From Nocardioides marmotae (lineage in GTDB: Bacteria > Actinomycetota > Actinomycetes > Propionibacteriales > Nocardioidaceae), in NCBI RefSeq assembly GCF_013177455.1, contig NZ_CP053660.1, positions 1,984,001-2,048,000 on the forward strand: a stretch of 64,000 nucleotides of DNA, in the 5' to 3' direction. A program made the position numbers and the translations under genes. How positions within the stretch are numbered: the first letter of the stretch is position 1; each line of letters begins with the position of its first letter. Positions 9,240-17,696 of this stretch are shown one piece after another. The notes below the pieces were generated by a model. The model saw only the letters and a list, made by a program, of their open reading frames with translations, was not told the origin of the DNA and ran no database searches.

Positions 9240-10403
9240 TCAGCTCGTCGGCTTGTCCGCGCCGACGACCCACATCGCGAAGAACTGCGACCCGCCGCCG
9301 TACGCGTGGCCCAGCGCGCGCCGCGCCCCGTCGACCTGGTGCTCGCCGGCCGCGCCGCGGACCTGCAGGGCGGCCTCGCCGAAGCGGAGCATCCCCGAGG
9401 CGCCGATCGGGTTGGAGGAGAGCACGCCGCCCGAGCAGTTGACCGGCAGCGTGCCGTCCATCGCGGTCCCGCCGGACTCGGTGAGCTTCCACCCCTCGCC
9501 CTCGGCGGTGAAACCGAGGTTCTCCAGCCACATCGGCTCGAACCAGGAGAACGGCACGTAGATCTCGGCGGCGTCGATCTCCCGCAGCGGGTCGGTGATC
9601 CCCGCCTGCTTCCACAGGTACGCCGCGGCGTCGCGGCCGGCCTGGGGGTTGACCTGGTCCCGCTCGGCCGCCGTGGTGGCCTCCGAGCGCATCACCGTGC
9701 CGTGGATCCAGGCCGGGTTCGGCGAGGCGGCCGCGGTGTCCTCGTCGACGATCACCATCGCGCAGGCCCCGTCGGAGGAGGGGCAGGTCTCGTCGTACCG
9801 GATCGGGTCCCACAGCATCTGCGAGGCCAGCACCGACTCGACGGTGGTGTCGGGGTTGCGCAGGTGGGCGTAGGGGTTCTTCAGGGCGTTCTGCCGGTCC
9901 TTGGCCGCGACGACCGCGCCCACGTGGGTGGGGGCGTTGGAGCGCCGGATGTAGGAGCGCACGTGCGGGGCGAAGTAGCCGCCCGCGCCGGCGTGGACGG
10001 GCATGTTGAACGGCACCGGCACCGAGAGCGCCCACATGGCGTTCGACTCCGACTGCTTCTCGTAGGCCACGGTGAGCACGCGCTGGTGCACGCCGGCCTG
10101 GACGAGTGAGGCGGCCACGATCGCCGTCGAGCCGCCGACCGAGCCGGCGGTGTGCACGCGCAGGAGCGGCTTGCCCGCCGCGCCGAGCGACTCGGCGAGG
10201 AAGAGCTCGGGCATCATCACGCCCTCGAACAGGTCCGGCGCCTTGCCCACGACGATCGCGTCGATGTCGTCCAGGGACAGGTTCGCGTCCTCGAGGGCCC
10301 GGTCGATGGCCTCGCGGCACAGGCCGGCCATCGAGACGTCCTCGCGCTTGGCGCGGTGGTGGGTCTGGCCGACGCCGACGATCGCGGCTGGCTGCTTGGC
10401 CAT
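9240..10403 (-). CDS. ltp3: Thiolase-fold lipid-transfer protein (Ltp3-like)
   Basis: 387 residues starting MAKQPAAIVGVGQT, close in size to M. tuberculosis Ltp3. SCP-x/nonspecific lipid-transfer thiolase fold, with DGACAMVIVDEDT, NCSGGVLSSNPIGASG and a C-terminal GHAYGGGSQFFAMWVV in place of a classical thiolase Cys motif. Relatives paired with DUF35 proteins act as steroid side-chain retro-aldolases (Ltp2-ChsH2); the role of Ltp3 itself is less defined. The ATG shares one base with the stop of ltp4, and the order DUF35-ltp4-ltp3 equals Rv3521-Rv3522-Rv3523, the basis for the name. Likely transcribed from the KstR-controlled promoter at about 12560. Confidence 0.8.
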   Translation of the reverse strand: MAKQPAAIVGVGQTHHRAKREDVSMAGLCREAIDRALEDANLSLDDIDAIVVGKAPDLFEGVMMPELFLAESLGAAGKPLLRVHTAGSVGGSTAIVAASLVQAGVHQRVLTVAYEKQSESNAMWALSVPVPFNMPVHAGAGGYFAPHVRSYIRRSNAPTHVGAVVAAKDRQNALKNPYAHLRNPDTTVESVLASQMLWDPIRYDETCPSSDGACAMVIVDEDTAAASPNPAWIHGTVMRSEATTAAERDQVNPQAGRDAAAYLWKQAGITDPLREIDAAEIYVPFSWFEPMWLENLGFTAEGEGWKLTESGGTAMDGTLPVNCSGGVLSSNPIGASGMLRFGEAALQVRGAAGEHQVDGARRALGHAYGGGSQFFAMWVVGADKPTS

Positions 10404-11455
10404 CAGTTCCTGCCCTCCATGGTGCACACGATGTTCTGCTGCAGGGCCGGGCCGCTGGTGGCGTGGCCGAGGACCTTGGTCGCCTCGCCCTGCCAGACCT
10501 TGCGGGCCGCCTCGCCGAAGCGGATCAGGCCGCCGGTGAACATGGGGTTGCCCGCGAGCGCGCCGCCCGAGGGGTTCACCGCGACGTCGGCGGGCAGGCC
10601 GAGCTCGCGGCGCAGCACCAGCTCCTGGTGGCTGAACGGCGCGTGCAGCTCGGCCACCTCGACCCCGCCGAGGTCGACACCGGCGCCCGCGCGGGCGGCC
10701 GAGGGGGAGCGGGTCAGGTCGCGGGTGCCCATGCTGATCGGGTCCACGTAGTGGCTCAGGCCGGTGATCCAGGCGGGCCGGTCGCAGACCTCGCGGGCCC
10801 GGTCGTCGGCGGCGAGCACGATCGCGGCCGCCCCGTCGGTGACCGGCGCGCAGTCGTGCTTGCGCAGCGGGTCGGCGTAGACCGGTCGCGCCAGCAGCTC
10901 CTCGACCGAGGAGCCGCCCTTGCGCACGGCGTACTCGTTCTTCTCGGCGTCGGTGAGCGAGCGGTTGACGACCTCGGCCATCGCCCGCTCGTCCCACAGC
11001 CCGGCGTCGATGCCGGCGCGGGCCTGCAGGCCGGCGAGGGAGACGGTGTCGGGCCACAGCGGCGTCATCGTGTACGGGTCGAGCTGGAGCGCGAGCGTGC
11101 GGCGCAGCACGCCTGCGGAGCTCTTGCCGAAGCCGTAGACCAGCGCGGTGTCGACCTCGCCGGTCTGGATCTTCAGCCAGGCCTCGTAGAGCGCCCACGC
11201 GGCATCCATCTCCACGTGCGACTCGTTGACCGGCGGGATCACGCCGATGGCGTCGACGGCCTGGACGAAGGAGAAGGACCTGCCGGCCAGGTAGTCGGAG
11301 GACCCCGAGCACCAGAAGCCGATGTCGCGCCGGGTCCACCCGGTCTGCTCGTAGCACTCCGCGAAGAGCGGGACGAGCAGCTCCACGCACGTGGGCGACC
11401 CGTCGAACTCCTCCATCTGCCGCTGGGCGAACCCGACGACGGCAACTTCTCTCAA
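10403..11455 (-). CDS. ltp4: Thiolase-fold lipid-transfer protein (Ltp4-like)
   Basis: 350 residues (MREVAVVGFAQRQMEEFDG), matching Ltp4 in size. Thiolase-like N-terminus, central DGAAAIVLAADDRA, a conserved VAELHAPFSHQELVL segment and NPSGGALAGNPMFTGGLIR near the C-terminus. It probably forms a complex with the neighbouring Ltp3 and the DUF35 protein in steroid side-chain shortening, by analogy with Ltp2-ChsH2. The stop is 1-base coupled to ltp3; 70 bases separate the start from the DUF35 gene, with AAGACAACTCC-type sequence but no obvious promoter. The name is a synteny-based inference. Confidence 0.8.
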   Translation of the reverse strand: MREVAVVGFAQRQMEEFDGSPTCVELLVPLFAECYEQTGWTRRDIGFWCSGSSDYLAGRSFSFVQAVDAIGVIPPVNESHVEMDAAWALYEAWLKIQTGEVDTALVYGFGKSSAGVLRRTLALQLDPYTMTPLWPDTVSLAGLQARAGIDAGLWDERAMAEVVNRSLTDAEKNEYAVRKGGSSVEELLARPVYADPLRKHDCAPVTDGAAAIVLAADDRAREVCDRPAWITGLSHYVDPISMGTRDLTRSPSAARAGAGVDLGGVEVAELHAPFSHQELVLRRELGLPADVAVNPSGGALAGNPMFTGGLIRFGEAARKVWQGEATKVLGHATSGPALQQNIVCTMEGRN

Positions 11456-11525
11456 GACAACTCCTTGGGGCTTCCGGGGTCCCCGCGGCGCTTGCGAGCG
11501 CCAGCGAGCAACGGCGTGAGGTGGG

Positions 11526-12545
11526 TCACAAATGCTGCTTGTAGGTGTCGAAGTCCGCGTCCGGCTCGCCGGTGGGACGGAAGTGGCTGATGTTCTCGAT
11601 CGTGGTGCCCCACTCCTCGCGGGGCTTCCAGACCGCCTCGACCCGCATGCCCATCCGGACCTCCTCGGCCGGGATGTCGAGGATCAGGTGGAGGAAGGCG
11701 ATGTCGGCGCCGTCGAGCAGCACGTACGCCGACACGTACGGCGGCTTGATCCGCTGGCCCAGGAAGGGCACGTTGACCACGCAGAACGTCGTCACGGTGC
11801 CGGTCTGGGAGAGCTCGACCTCGTCGGTGGTCGGCGTCCCGTCCGCGGGGCAGGCGCTGCGCGGCGGCACGTAGACCTTGCCGCAGGTGGGGCAGCGCTG
11901 GCCGATGATCCGGCCCTCGGCGAGCGCGCGGTAGAACGCGGACTCCTCCGGGGAGGCGGCGTAGAGGTAGTCGAGCTCGACGGGGGTGATGACTGTGGTC
12001 ACGGCGGCGGGCCCGTCACCGGATCTCGACTGCTCCGTCGCAGCCTCGTCCCTCGGCTGCGGTCGCGCTCGATCTGGCCCGCCGGCGCCGATCTCGACTT
12101 CGTCGAGCTCGACGACGGGCTCGAAGCAGGCGATGTCGGTGATCGCGCCGACCCGCTCGGGGGCCCAGCGGATCCGCACGCGCATGCCGGTGCGGACCTG
12201 GTCGGGGGAGGTGACGTCGAGCGCGTGCACCAGCGGGGCGTCGGCGCCGTCGAGGGTGACCAGGACGAAGGCGAACGGCCGGTCCAGCGGCTGGCCGGCG
12301 ACCGGCTCGGGGACCCAGGTCCACGAGGTGACGGTGCCGGTGTCGGCGACCTCGACGAAGTCGTCGAGCTGTCGGTGGGTGACGGGGTCGAACTCGGGCG
12401 GGGGGACCACGACGCGGCCCTCGGAGGTGCGGCCGCCGACGACGCGCTGGTCGCGCAGCCCGGTGAGGAACCGACCCAGGACGGGGCCGGTGGACCGGGT
12501 GTAGTCGAAGGCGACCGTGACCGGAGCGGACAAGGTTCGGGACAT
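11526..12545 (-). CDS. Tandem DUF35 OB-fold/zinc-ribbon protein (Rv3521-like)
   Basis: 339 residues with two DUF35-like halves. The N-terminal half (about 1-150) has an OB-fold pattern with WTWVPEP and MRVRIRWAPER but no zinc-ribbon cysteines. The C-terminal half (about 185-339) carries a rubredoxin-type ribbon CPTCGKVYVPPRSACPADG with three of the usual four Cys, then the OB fold ending FRPTGEPDADFDTYKQHL. DUF35 proteins bind acyl-CoA and partner thiolase-like Ltp enzymes; the next genes are ltp4 and ltp3. ATG 12545 is chosen over GTG 12563 because the latter lies inside the KstR operator. The two halves are joined by a charged linker (DRARPQPRDEAATEQSR). Confidence 0.8.
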   Translation of the reverse strand: MSRTLSAPVTVAFDYTRSTGPVLGRFLTGLRDQRVVGGRTSEGRVVVPPPEFDPVTHRQLDDFVEVADTGTVTSWTWVPEPVAGQPLDRPFAFVLVTLDGADAPLVHALDVTSPDQVRTGMRVRIRWAPERVGAITDIACFEPVVELDEVEIGAGGPDRARPQPRDEAATEQSRSGDGPAAVTTVITPVELDYLYAASPEESAFYRALAEGRIIGQRCPTCGKVYVPPRSACPADGTPTTDEVELSQTGTVTTFCVVNVPFLGQRIKPPYVSAYVLLDGADIAFLHLILDIPAEEVRMGMRVEAVWKPREEWGTTIENISHFRPTGEPDADFDTYKQHL

Positions 12546-12555
12546 GGTCCGGAAG

Positions 12556-12569
12556 TGAAACACGTTCTA
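12556..12569. promoter_or_regulatory. KstR-like operator between DUF35-ltp operon and LLM-fadD operon
   Basis: TGAAACACGTTCTA fits TnnAACnnGTTnnA at every fixed position. It lies between two divergent steroid operons and so can repress both. Confidence 0.8.
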
Positions 12570-12603
12570 GAAATCGCGGCAAGGGTCTGCCAGGGTGGCG
12601 GAC

Positions 12604-13647
12604 ATGAAACTCGGACTGCAGCTCGGCTACTGGGGTGCCCAGCCGCCCACGGGGGTCGCGGAGCTCGTCGCGGCGGCCGAGGACGCCGGCTTCGACGCCG
12701 TGTTCACCGCCGAGGCGTGGGGATCCGACGCGTTCACCCCGCTGGCCTGGTGGGGGCGGGAGACGACGCGCCTGCGGCTCGGCACCTCGATCGTGCAGAT
12801 GTCGGGCCGCACGCCCACCTCGATCGCCATGCACGCGCTGACCCTGGACCACCTCAGCGGCGGCCGCGTGGTGCTCGGCATGGGCGTCAGCGGGCCGCAG
12901 GTGGTCGAGGGCTGGTACGGCCAGCCGTTCGCGAAGCCGCTGGCCCGCACCCGTGAGGTCGTCGACATCATCCGCCAGGTCCTCGCCCGCGAGGCGCCGG
13001 TGACCAACGACGGGCCGCACCACCCCATGCCGTACGCCGGACCTGGGGCGACCGGCCTCGGCAAGCCGCTCAAGCCGATCGTGCACCCGCTGCGGGCCGA
13101 CATCCCCATCTGGCTCGGCGCCGAGGGACCCAAGAACGTCGCGCAGACCGCCGAGATCGCCGACGGCTGGATCCCGATCTTCTACACGCCCCGCTCGGCG
13201 GGGATGTACCAGCCCTGGCTCGACGAGGGCTTCGCACGACCCGGCGCGCGGCGTACCCGGGCCGACTTCGAGATCGCCGCGACCTGCCACCTCGAGATCG
13301 TCGAGGACGCCGCCGGCAAGCAGGCCGTGATCGACGCGATGAAGCCGTTCGTCGCGCTCTACATGGGCGGCATGGGCGCCAAGGACCAGAACTTCCACAA
13401 GCAGGTCTTCGAGCGGATGGGCCACGCCGCCCTGGCCGACGAGGTGCAGGAGCTCTACCTCGCCGGGGAGAAGGACCGGGCCACCGCGCTCATCCCCGAC
13501 GACCTCGTCGACGACATGCACATCATCGGAACCGCGGGCGAGGTGCGCGAGCGCGTCGCCCAGTGGGAGGAGACCGGAGTGACCACCCTGCTGCTCAGCT
13601 GCCGTTCCGCGGACGAGGTCCGCCGCGTCGCCGAGGTGCTCGCATGA
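12604..13647 (+). CDS. LLM-class F420-dependent oxidoreductase (Rv3520c-like)
   Basis: 347 residues from ATG 12604 (MKLGLQLGYWGAQPP). Luciferase-like monooxygenase barrel with FTAEAWGSDAFTPL, LGTSIVQMSGRTP, HLSGGRVVLGMGVSGPQVVEGWYG and a C-terminal GTAGEVRERVAQWEE, all typical of coenzyme-F420-dependent LLM enzymes. A GTG at 12595 is possible, but the ATG matches the mycobacterial N-terminus and has AGGGTGG upstream. Rv3520c is in the KstR regulon next to the DUF35/ltp genes, as here; its reaction is unknown. The stop overlaps the fadD start as ATGA. Confidence 0.85.
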   Translation: MKLGLQLGYWGAQPPTGVAELVAAAEDAGFDAVFTAEAWGSDAFTPLAWWGRETTRLRLGTSIVQMSGRTPTSIAMHALTLDHLSGGRVVLGMGVSGPQVVEGWYGQPFAKPLARTREVVDIIRQVLAREAPVTNDGPHHPMPYAGPGATGLGKPLKPIVHPLRADIPIWLGAEGPKNVAQTAEIADGWIPIFYTPRSAGMYQPWLDEGFARPGARRTRADFEIAATCHLEIVEDAAGKQAVIDAMKPFVALYMGGMGAKDQNFHKQVFERMGHAALADEVQELYLAGEKDRATALIPDDLVDDMHIIGTAGEVRERVAQWEETGVTTLLLSCRSADEVRRVAEVLA

Positions 13648-15308
13648 GCGCCCCGACGATCGACGCCCCGGCCACCGAGGACCTCCTGCGTCTCGGCACC
13701 CACAACGGCCACCTCATGGTCGCGGCGCTGAAGAAGCACCGCACCAAGCCCGTCATGATGTTGTCACCGTCGTCTGGCGAGGGATTTGCCGAGACGTTGG
13801 TGGGCGGCCAAGTGGCCGATCGGATCAGCCAGTACGTCCAGGCGTTCGAGGCGCTCGGCGCCGGCCGCGGCACCGCGGGCGCGCTGCTCGCGCTCAACCG
13901 GCCCGAGGTGCTCTTCGTCCTCGGCGCGGGGCAGACGCAGGGCTACCGGCGTACGTCGCTGCACCCGCTCGGCTCGCTGGAGGACCACGCCTACGTCATC
14001 AACGACGCCGAGATCACCACGCTGGTCATCGACCCCAACCCGATGTTCGTCGAGCGGGCGCTCGGCCTGCTCGAGCGCTGCCCCGAGCTGACCACGGTGC
14101 TCACCCTCGGGCCGGTCCCGGAGGCGCTCGCCTCGACCCGCGCGGAGGTCGCCGACCTCACCGCGAAGGCCGCGGAGTTCGACCCGCGGCCCCTCGAGGC
14201 CGTGCCGCTGCCGCACGACCACGTCGTCTCGATCACCTACACCGGCGGCACGACCGGCAAGCCCAAGGGCGTCATCGGCACCGCGCGGCAGATGAACACG
14301 ATGACCCAGATCCAGATGTCGGAGTGGGAGTGGCCCGAGTCGCCCCGCTTCCTCATGTGCACCCCGCTCTCGCACGCCGGCGCCGCGTTCTTCGTGCCGA
14401 CCGTGCTCAAGGGCGGCTGCCTCTACGTGCTCGCGAAGTTCGACCCGGCCGAGGTGCTGCGCACGATCGAGGAGCAGCGGATCACCGCGACGATGCTCGT
14501 GCCCTCGATGCTCTACGCGCTGATGGACCACCCGGACTCGCGCACCCGCGACCTGTCCTCGCTGGAGACCGTCTACTACGGCGCCTCGGCGATCAACCCG
14601 GTGCGGCTGCGCGAGGCGATCGACCGGTTCGGGCCGATCTTCGCCCAGTACTACGGCCAGTCCGAGGCGCCGATGGTCATCTCCTACCTCGGCAAGGAGG
14701 ACCACGTGTCCGGCGGGGACCGTCGGCTCTCCTCCTGCGGGCGGCCCTCGGCGTTCCTGCGCGCCGCGCTGCTCGGCGAGGACGGGCAGCCGGTGCCCCC
14801 CGGTGAGCCGGGGGAGATCTGCGTGGCCGGGCCGCTGCTGGCCGGCGGCTACTGGAAGCTCCCCGAGCCGACCGCGGAGACCTTCCGCGACGGGTGGATG
14901 CACACCGGCGACGTGGCCCGCGAGGACGAGGACGGCTTCTGGTACATCGTCGACCGGACCAAGGACATGATCGTCACCGGCGGCTTCAACGTCTTCCCCC
15001 GCGAGGTCGAGGACGTCGTGGCCGAGCACCCGGCGGTCGCGCAGGTCGGCGTCATCGGGACCCCGCACGAGAAGTTCGGCGAGGCGGTCACCGCGATCGT
15101 CGTCCTGCGCGAGGACGCGCCGCGCGACGAGGAGTCGGTCGCCCGGATGACCGCCGAGATCCAGGAGATGGTCAAGGAGCGCAAGGGCTCGGTGCAGTCG
15201 CCCAAGCAGGTCGTCGTCGCCGACGCGCTCCCGTTGACCGCACTGGGCAAGCCGGACAAGAAGGCGCTGCGCGCGCAGTACTGGACCGGGGACCGCGCCG
15301 TCGGCTGA
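13644..15308 (+). CDS. Acyl-CoA synthetase (AMP-binding, FadD8-like)
   Basis: 554 residues from ATG 13644, overlapping the LLM stop. ANL-superfamily ligase: AMP-binding P-loop YTGGTTGKPKG at about 198-208, YYGQSEAPM at about 335, HTGDVAREDEDGFWYIVDRTKDMI and a C-terminal hinge with catalytic lysine in LPLTALGKPDKKALR. It activates a carboxylic acid to its CoA thioester. The N-terminus (HNGHLMVAALKKHRTKPVM) resembles FadD8-type ligases more than FadD17 or FadD19, and no substrate can be read from sequence. Position behind an F420 enzyme under a KstR operator suggests a steroid-derived acid. Confidence 0.85.
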   Translation: MSAPTIDAPATEDLLRLGTHNGHLMVAALKKHRTKPVMMLSPSSGEGFAETLVGGQVADRISQYVQAFEALGAGRGTAGALLALNRPEVLFVLGAGQTQGYRRTSLHPLGSLEDHAYVINDAEITTLVIDPNPMFVERALGLLERCPELTTVLTLGPVPEALASTRAEVADLTAKAAEFDPRPLEAVPLPHDHVVSITYTGGTTGKPKGVIGTARQMNTMTQIQMSEWEWPESPRFLMCTPLSHAGAAFFVPTVLKGGCLYVLAKFDPAEVLRTIEEQRITATMLVPSMLYALMDHPDSRTRDLSSLETVYYGASAINPVRLREAIDRFGPIFAQYYGQSEAPMVISYLGKEDHVSGGDRRLSSCGRPSAFLRAALLGEDGQPVPPGEPGEICVAGPLLAGGYWKLPEPTAETFRDGWMHTGDVAREDEDGFWYIVDRTKDMIVTGGFNVFPREVEDVVAEHPAVAQVGVIGTPHEKFGEAVTAIVVLREDAPRDEESVARMTAEIQEMVKERKGSVQSPKQVVVADALPLTALGKPDKKALRAQYWTGDRAVG

Positions 15309-15326
15309 GGCACTAGCCTGCGGCGC

Positions 15327-15890
15327 GTGACCGGCACCAGCACGCGCGCGGCGATCGCGGAGGCGGCGCGGCGCCGGTTCCAGGCCGGGGGGTACGCCGC
15401 CACGTCGGTGCGTGCGGTCGCGGCCGACGCCGGGGTCGACGCCGCGCTGGTCATCCGGCACTTCGGCTCCAAGGAGCAGCTCTTCCTCGAGACCGTCGAC
15501 GTCGAGGGCGCCTTCGAGCAGGCGCTGGACGGTCCGTTGGACCGGCTGGGGGAGCGGCTCGTCGCCCTGGTGCTCGACGACCGGCTCGGGCGGGTGTTCC
15601 GCACGACGTACCGCGCGATGATCCGGGCCACTGACAGCGACCAGGTCCGCGCGCACCTGCTGGCCGCGATGGACGCGACCCTGGCGGCACCGCTGGCCGA
15701 GCGGCTGTCGGGCCCGGACGTCGCGCTCCGCGCGCGGCTCGTGGCCGCGCAGGTCGGCGGCCTGCTGGAGGCGGTCGCGATCCTCGAGGACCCGGTGGTC
15801 CTGGGCGCGCCGGGGGAGCAGCTGGTGCGGTGGTACGGCGCCGCCGTCCAGGCGCTGGTCGACGGCGCCGTACCCCCGGCTGCTGGCTAG
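15327..15890 (+). CDS. TetR/AcrR family transcriptional regulator
   Basis: 187 residues from GTG 15327. N-terminal TetR helix-turn-helix: RAAIAEAARRRFQAGGYAATSVRAVAADAGVDAAL followed by IRHFGSKEQLF (about residues 5-50); the C-terminal ligand domain (TetR_C-like) is alpha-helical and alanine-rich. A -10-like TAGCCT (15314-15319) lies seven bases upstream, so it should be a leaderless transcript separate from the fadD operon. Its stop shares CTAG with the stop of the convergent small gene. It could regulate neighbours, but it is not recognisably KstR or KstR2. Confidence 0.85.
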   Translation: MTGTSTRAAIAEAARRRFQAGGYAATSVRAVAADAGVDAALVIRHFGSKEQLFLETVDVEGAFEQALDGPLDRLGERLVALVLDDRLGRVFRTTYRAMIRATDSDQVRAHLLAAMDATLAAPLAERLSGPDVALRARLVAAQVGGLLEAVAILEDPVVLGAPGEQLVRWYGAAVQALVDGAVPPAAG

Positions 15891-16150
15891 AGCAGGCCCT
15901 GCACCGAGCGGCTCTCGCCGTCGCGGCCGACGACGAAGAGCGTGCCGTCGGCGTTCTCGAGGTACTCCCGCACCGGCTCCAGGTCGAGCCCGGACGCCTC
16001 GGCGATCTCGGTGTCCTTGACCGAGGTCACCGACTGGCCGAAGCCGTCCGGCGGGGCGAGCTCCTCGCCGGCGCCGCCCTGGGCCTGCTGCCACAGCGCG
16101 CGGATCGTGTTCTGCAGGTCGTCGGTCGTTGCTTCCATGTCGCTGGTCAT
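15887..16150 (-). CDS. Small conserved-looking hypothetical protein
   Basis: 87 residues from ATG 16150 (MTSDMEATTDDLQNTI), or 83 from ATG 16138. Acidic, soluble, no membrane segment; the middle has DGFGQSVTSVKDTEIAEASGL and the C-terminus REYLENADGTLFVVGRDGESRSVQGLL. I do not recognise the family. Codon use and the overlap of stop codons (CTAG) with tetR support it being real. No clear Shine-Dalgarno helps choose the start. Confidence 0.6.
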   Translation of the reverse strand: MTSDMEATTDDLQNTIRALWQQAQGGAGEELAPPDGFGQSVTSVKDTEIAEASGLDLEPVREYLENADGTLFVVGRDGESRSVQGLL

Positions 16151-16235
16151 GCCGGGCTGGTACCCGACCGCCGCGTCGGCAACGGCCCCATCCGCTGTGG
16201 GCAACCGCACGCCCGTGGTGGGGCGGCGGGCGGTG

Positions 16236-16928
16236 TCAGGCGGTGGCGACGCGCCAGGCCTGCGGGAGACGGGTGTCGACCGCGACCACCACCCGGGCGA
16301 CCCGGGGGCCGAGGCGGCCGGCCGACAGCGAGCCGAGGGTGCGGCGCGGGGGCAGGCGGCGCCAGAGGATGACCGCCGACAGCGCGCCGGAGACGACGCT
16401 GGCGACGAGCACGACCGGGTCGCCGACGGCCAGGCCGTAACCGGCCCACAGTGTGGGGCTGACGAAGCCGAGGACGACGCTGAGCGGCGCCAGGCCTCCC
16501 AACGGCGCACCCGAGAGCGCGACCCGGACCTGGGGCACCTTCGCGCCGAAGCCGATGACCGCCGCGAGCGTGGCGGCCGCGAACGGCGAGGTCAGCCCGA
16601 CGACCGCGGTCGCGATGCCGATCGCGCCGGCCACCAGCGCGACGCCCTGCCACGGGCGCAGCGCACCGGCGAGGACGAGGGCGTGGGCGAGGACCGCGAG
16701 CAGGGCGAGGTTCACGACGTTGTTGGCGACCTGGGCGACGTCGAGGACGGCGAGCCCGTAGGCGCACCACGACGCGCAGCACAGCAGCGAGAGAGCGACC
16801 GTGCCGGTCGAGAGCCCCTCGGTCGCGCGGGTGCGGAGCGACCGGAGGACCTGGGGGAGCTGGGTGAGCAGGGAGAGGGTGATGGCGACGGAACAGAAGG
16901 CAGCAGCAGAGAGCAAGACGAAAGACAC
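16236..16928 (-). CDS. Two-repeat PQ-loop (SWEET-like) membrane protein
   Basis: 230 residues from GTG 16928, about seven membrane segments. Two similar units: QLPQVLRSLRTRATEGLS (PQ at 25-26) with WCAYGLAVLDVAQVANN, and AKVPQVRVALSGAPLGGLA (PQ at 132-133) with WAGYGLAVGDPVVLVAS. The Pro-Gln loop and the W..YG...N pattern are features of SWEET/SemiSWEET sugar transporters and other PQ-loop proteins. Bacterial members are usually one three-helix unit; this one carries two units plus an extra helix, as in eukaryotic SWEETs. The last 40 residues are basic and cytosolic-looking. Substrate unknown. The upstream side is a long intergenic region without a clear promoter. Confidence 0.7.
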   Translation of the reverse strand: MSFVLLSAAAFCSVAITLSLLTQLPQVLRSLRTRATEGLSTGTVALSLLCCASWCAYGLAVLDVAQVANNVVNLALLAVLAHALVLAGALRPWQGVALVAGAIGIATAVVGLTSPFAAATLAAVIGFGAKVPQVRVALSGAPLGGLAPLSVVLGFVSPTLWAGYGLAVGDPVVLVASVVSGALSAVILWRRLPPRRTLGSLSAGRLGPRVARVVVAVDTRLPQAWRVATA

Positions 16929-17168
16929 AGACGGAGGCTGGGCACGGCTCGACGGCCGTACGGGTGGGGGAGCGGAGGTCGTTCCGGGGACGACCCACGG
17001 CGCACGGGCCCGGGGACCGAGGACCTCGGGGGTCCCGGGGCGGGCAACATCGGCGCGTCATCCATCCTGCGCCGAGCCCCTCCCTCACCGCGAAGCCGAC
17101 GGCGACGCGAGTCCCGTCACACAGTGCCTCGGGGTCAGTGGCCTCGGGTCAGCGCCACGGACGCCGCT
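16929..17168. other. Intergenic DNA, no gene seen
   Basis: No ORF with convincing actinobacterial codon usage. A GC-rich inverted repeat around 17009-17040 (CCGAGG/CCTCGG nested in GGGACC/GGTCCC) may form a hairpin. Confidence 0.5.
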
Positions 17169-17600
17169 GTTGGTCGACCAGGAGGCGCCCTGGCGCCGAC
17201 GTGTCGAGGCCCCGTGAGCCGAGCTTCGGCCTTCGGGCCCGCCCGCTGGTCGAGCAGGAGGCGCCCTGGCGCCGACGTGTCGAGGCCCCCGCCAGCCGAG
17301 CTTCGGCCTGCGGGCCCCCGCCGGCGCCCTGGCGCCGACGTGTCGAGGCCCCGTGAGCCGGCCTTCGGCCTGCGGGCAGCGGGTGGTTGCGGTTCTGGCA
17401 GTTATGGGACCGGGTACGTCGTGGGTTGCGGTTCGCTGCCGGGTCTCTGGTCGTCGCCTTCCGCTGGTCGAGCAGGAGGCGCCCTGGCGCCGACGTGTCG
17501 AGGCCCCGTGAGGTGGACTTCGGCCCGGGGGCCGTGGGTGGTCGTGGTCCTTGGCAGTTACGGGGCGAGGTACGTCGTGGGTTGCGCGGCGTCGCCGGCT
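17169..17600. repeat. Cluster of intergenic repeats, four units, partly tandemly duplicated
   Basis: Units of CTGGTCGAGCAGGAGGCG then CCCTGGCGCC and GACGTGTCGAGGCCCC recur at about 17169-17217, 17245-17290, 17323-17357 (5' truncated) and 17463-17512. The last two are parts of a roughly 155-bp imperfect tandem duplication that also repeats TGGCAGTTA and GTACGTCGTGGGTTGCG (17396-17431 and 17551-17588). A related unit occurs at 54462-54539. Confidence 0.8.
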
Positions 17601-17668
17601 CACCGGCCGCCACTCCGGTCTGGCGCGTCCGACCAGTTCGACAAGATCTTCGGGCGCACCTCTTTCAT

Positions 17669-17691
17669 TCGAGCAGATGTTCGACTAGAAT
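17669..17691 (+). promoter_or_regulatory. LexA (SOS) box and -10 of the HNH gene
   Basis: TCGAGCAGATGTTCGA (17669-17684) differs by one base from the mycobacterial-type SOS box TCGAAC-N4-GTTCGA. The -10 TAGAAT (17686-17691) follows at once and lies five bases before the ATG, so LexA would block a leaderless promoter. Confidence 0.75.
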
Positions 17692-17696
17692 GAGGC

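Noticed and set aside
15327..15890. tetR gene as kstR
   Set aside because: It is a generic TetR without sequence hallmarks I can link to KstR, and its position differs.
17085..17613. Minus-strand ORFs in the repeat cluster
   Set aside because: They translate the intergenic repeats and show no codon or domain support.
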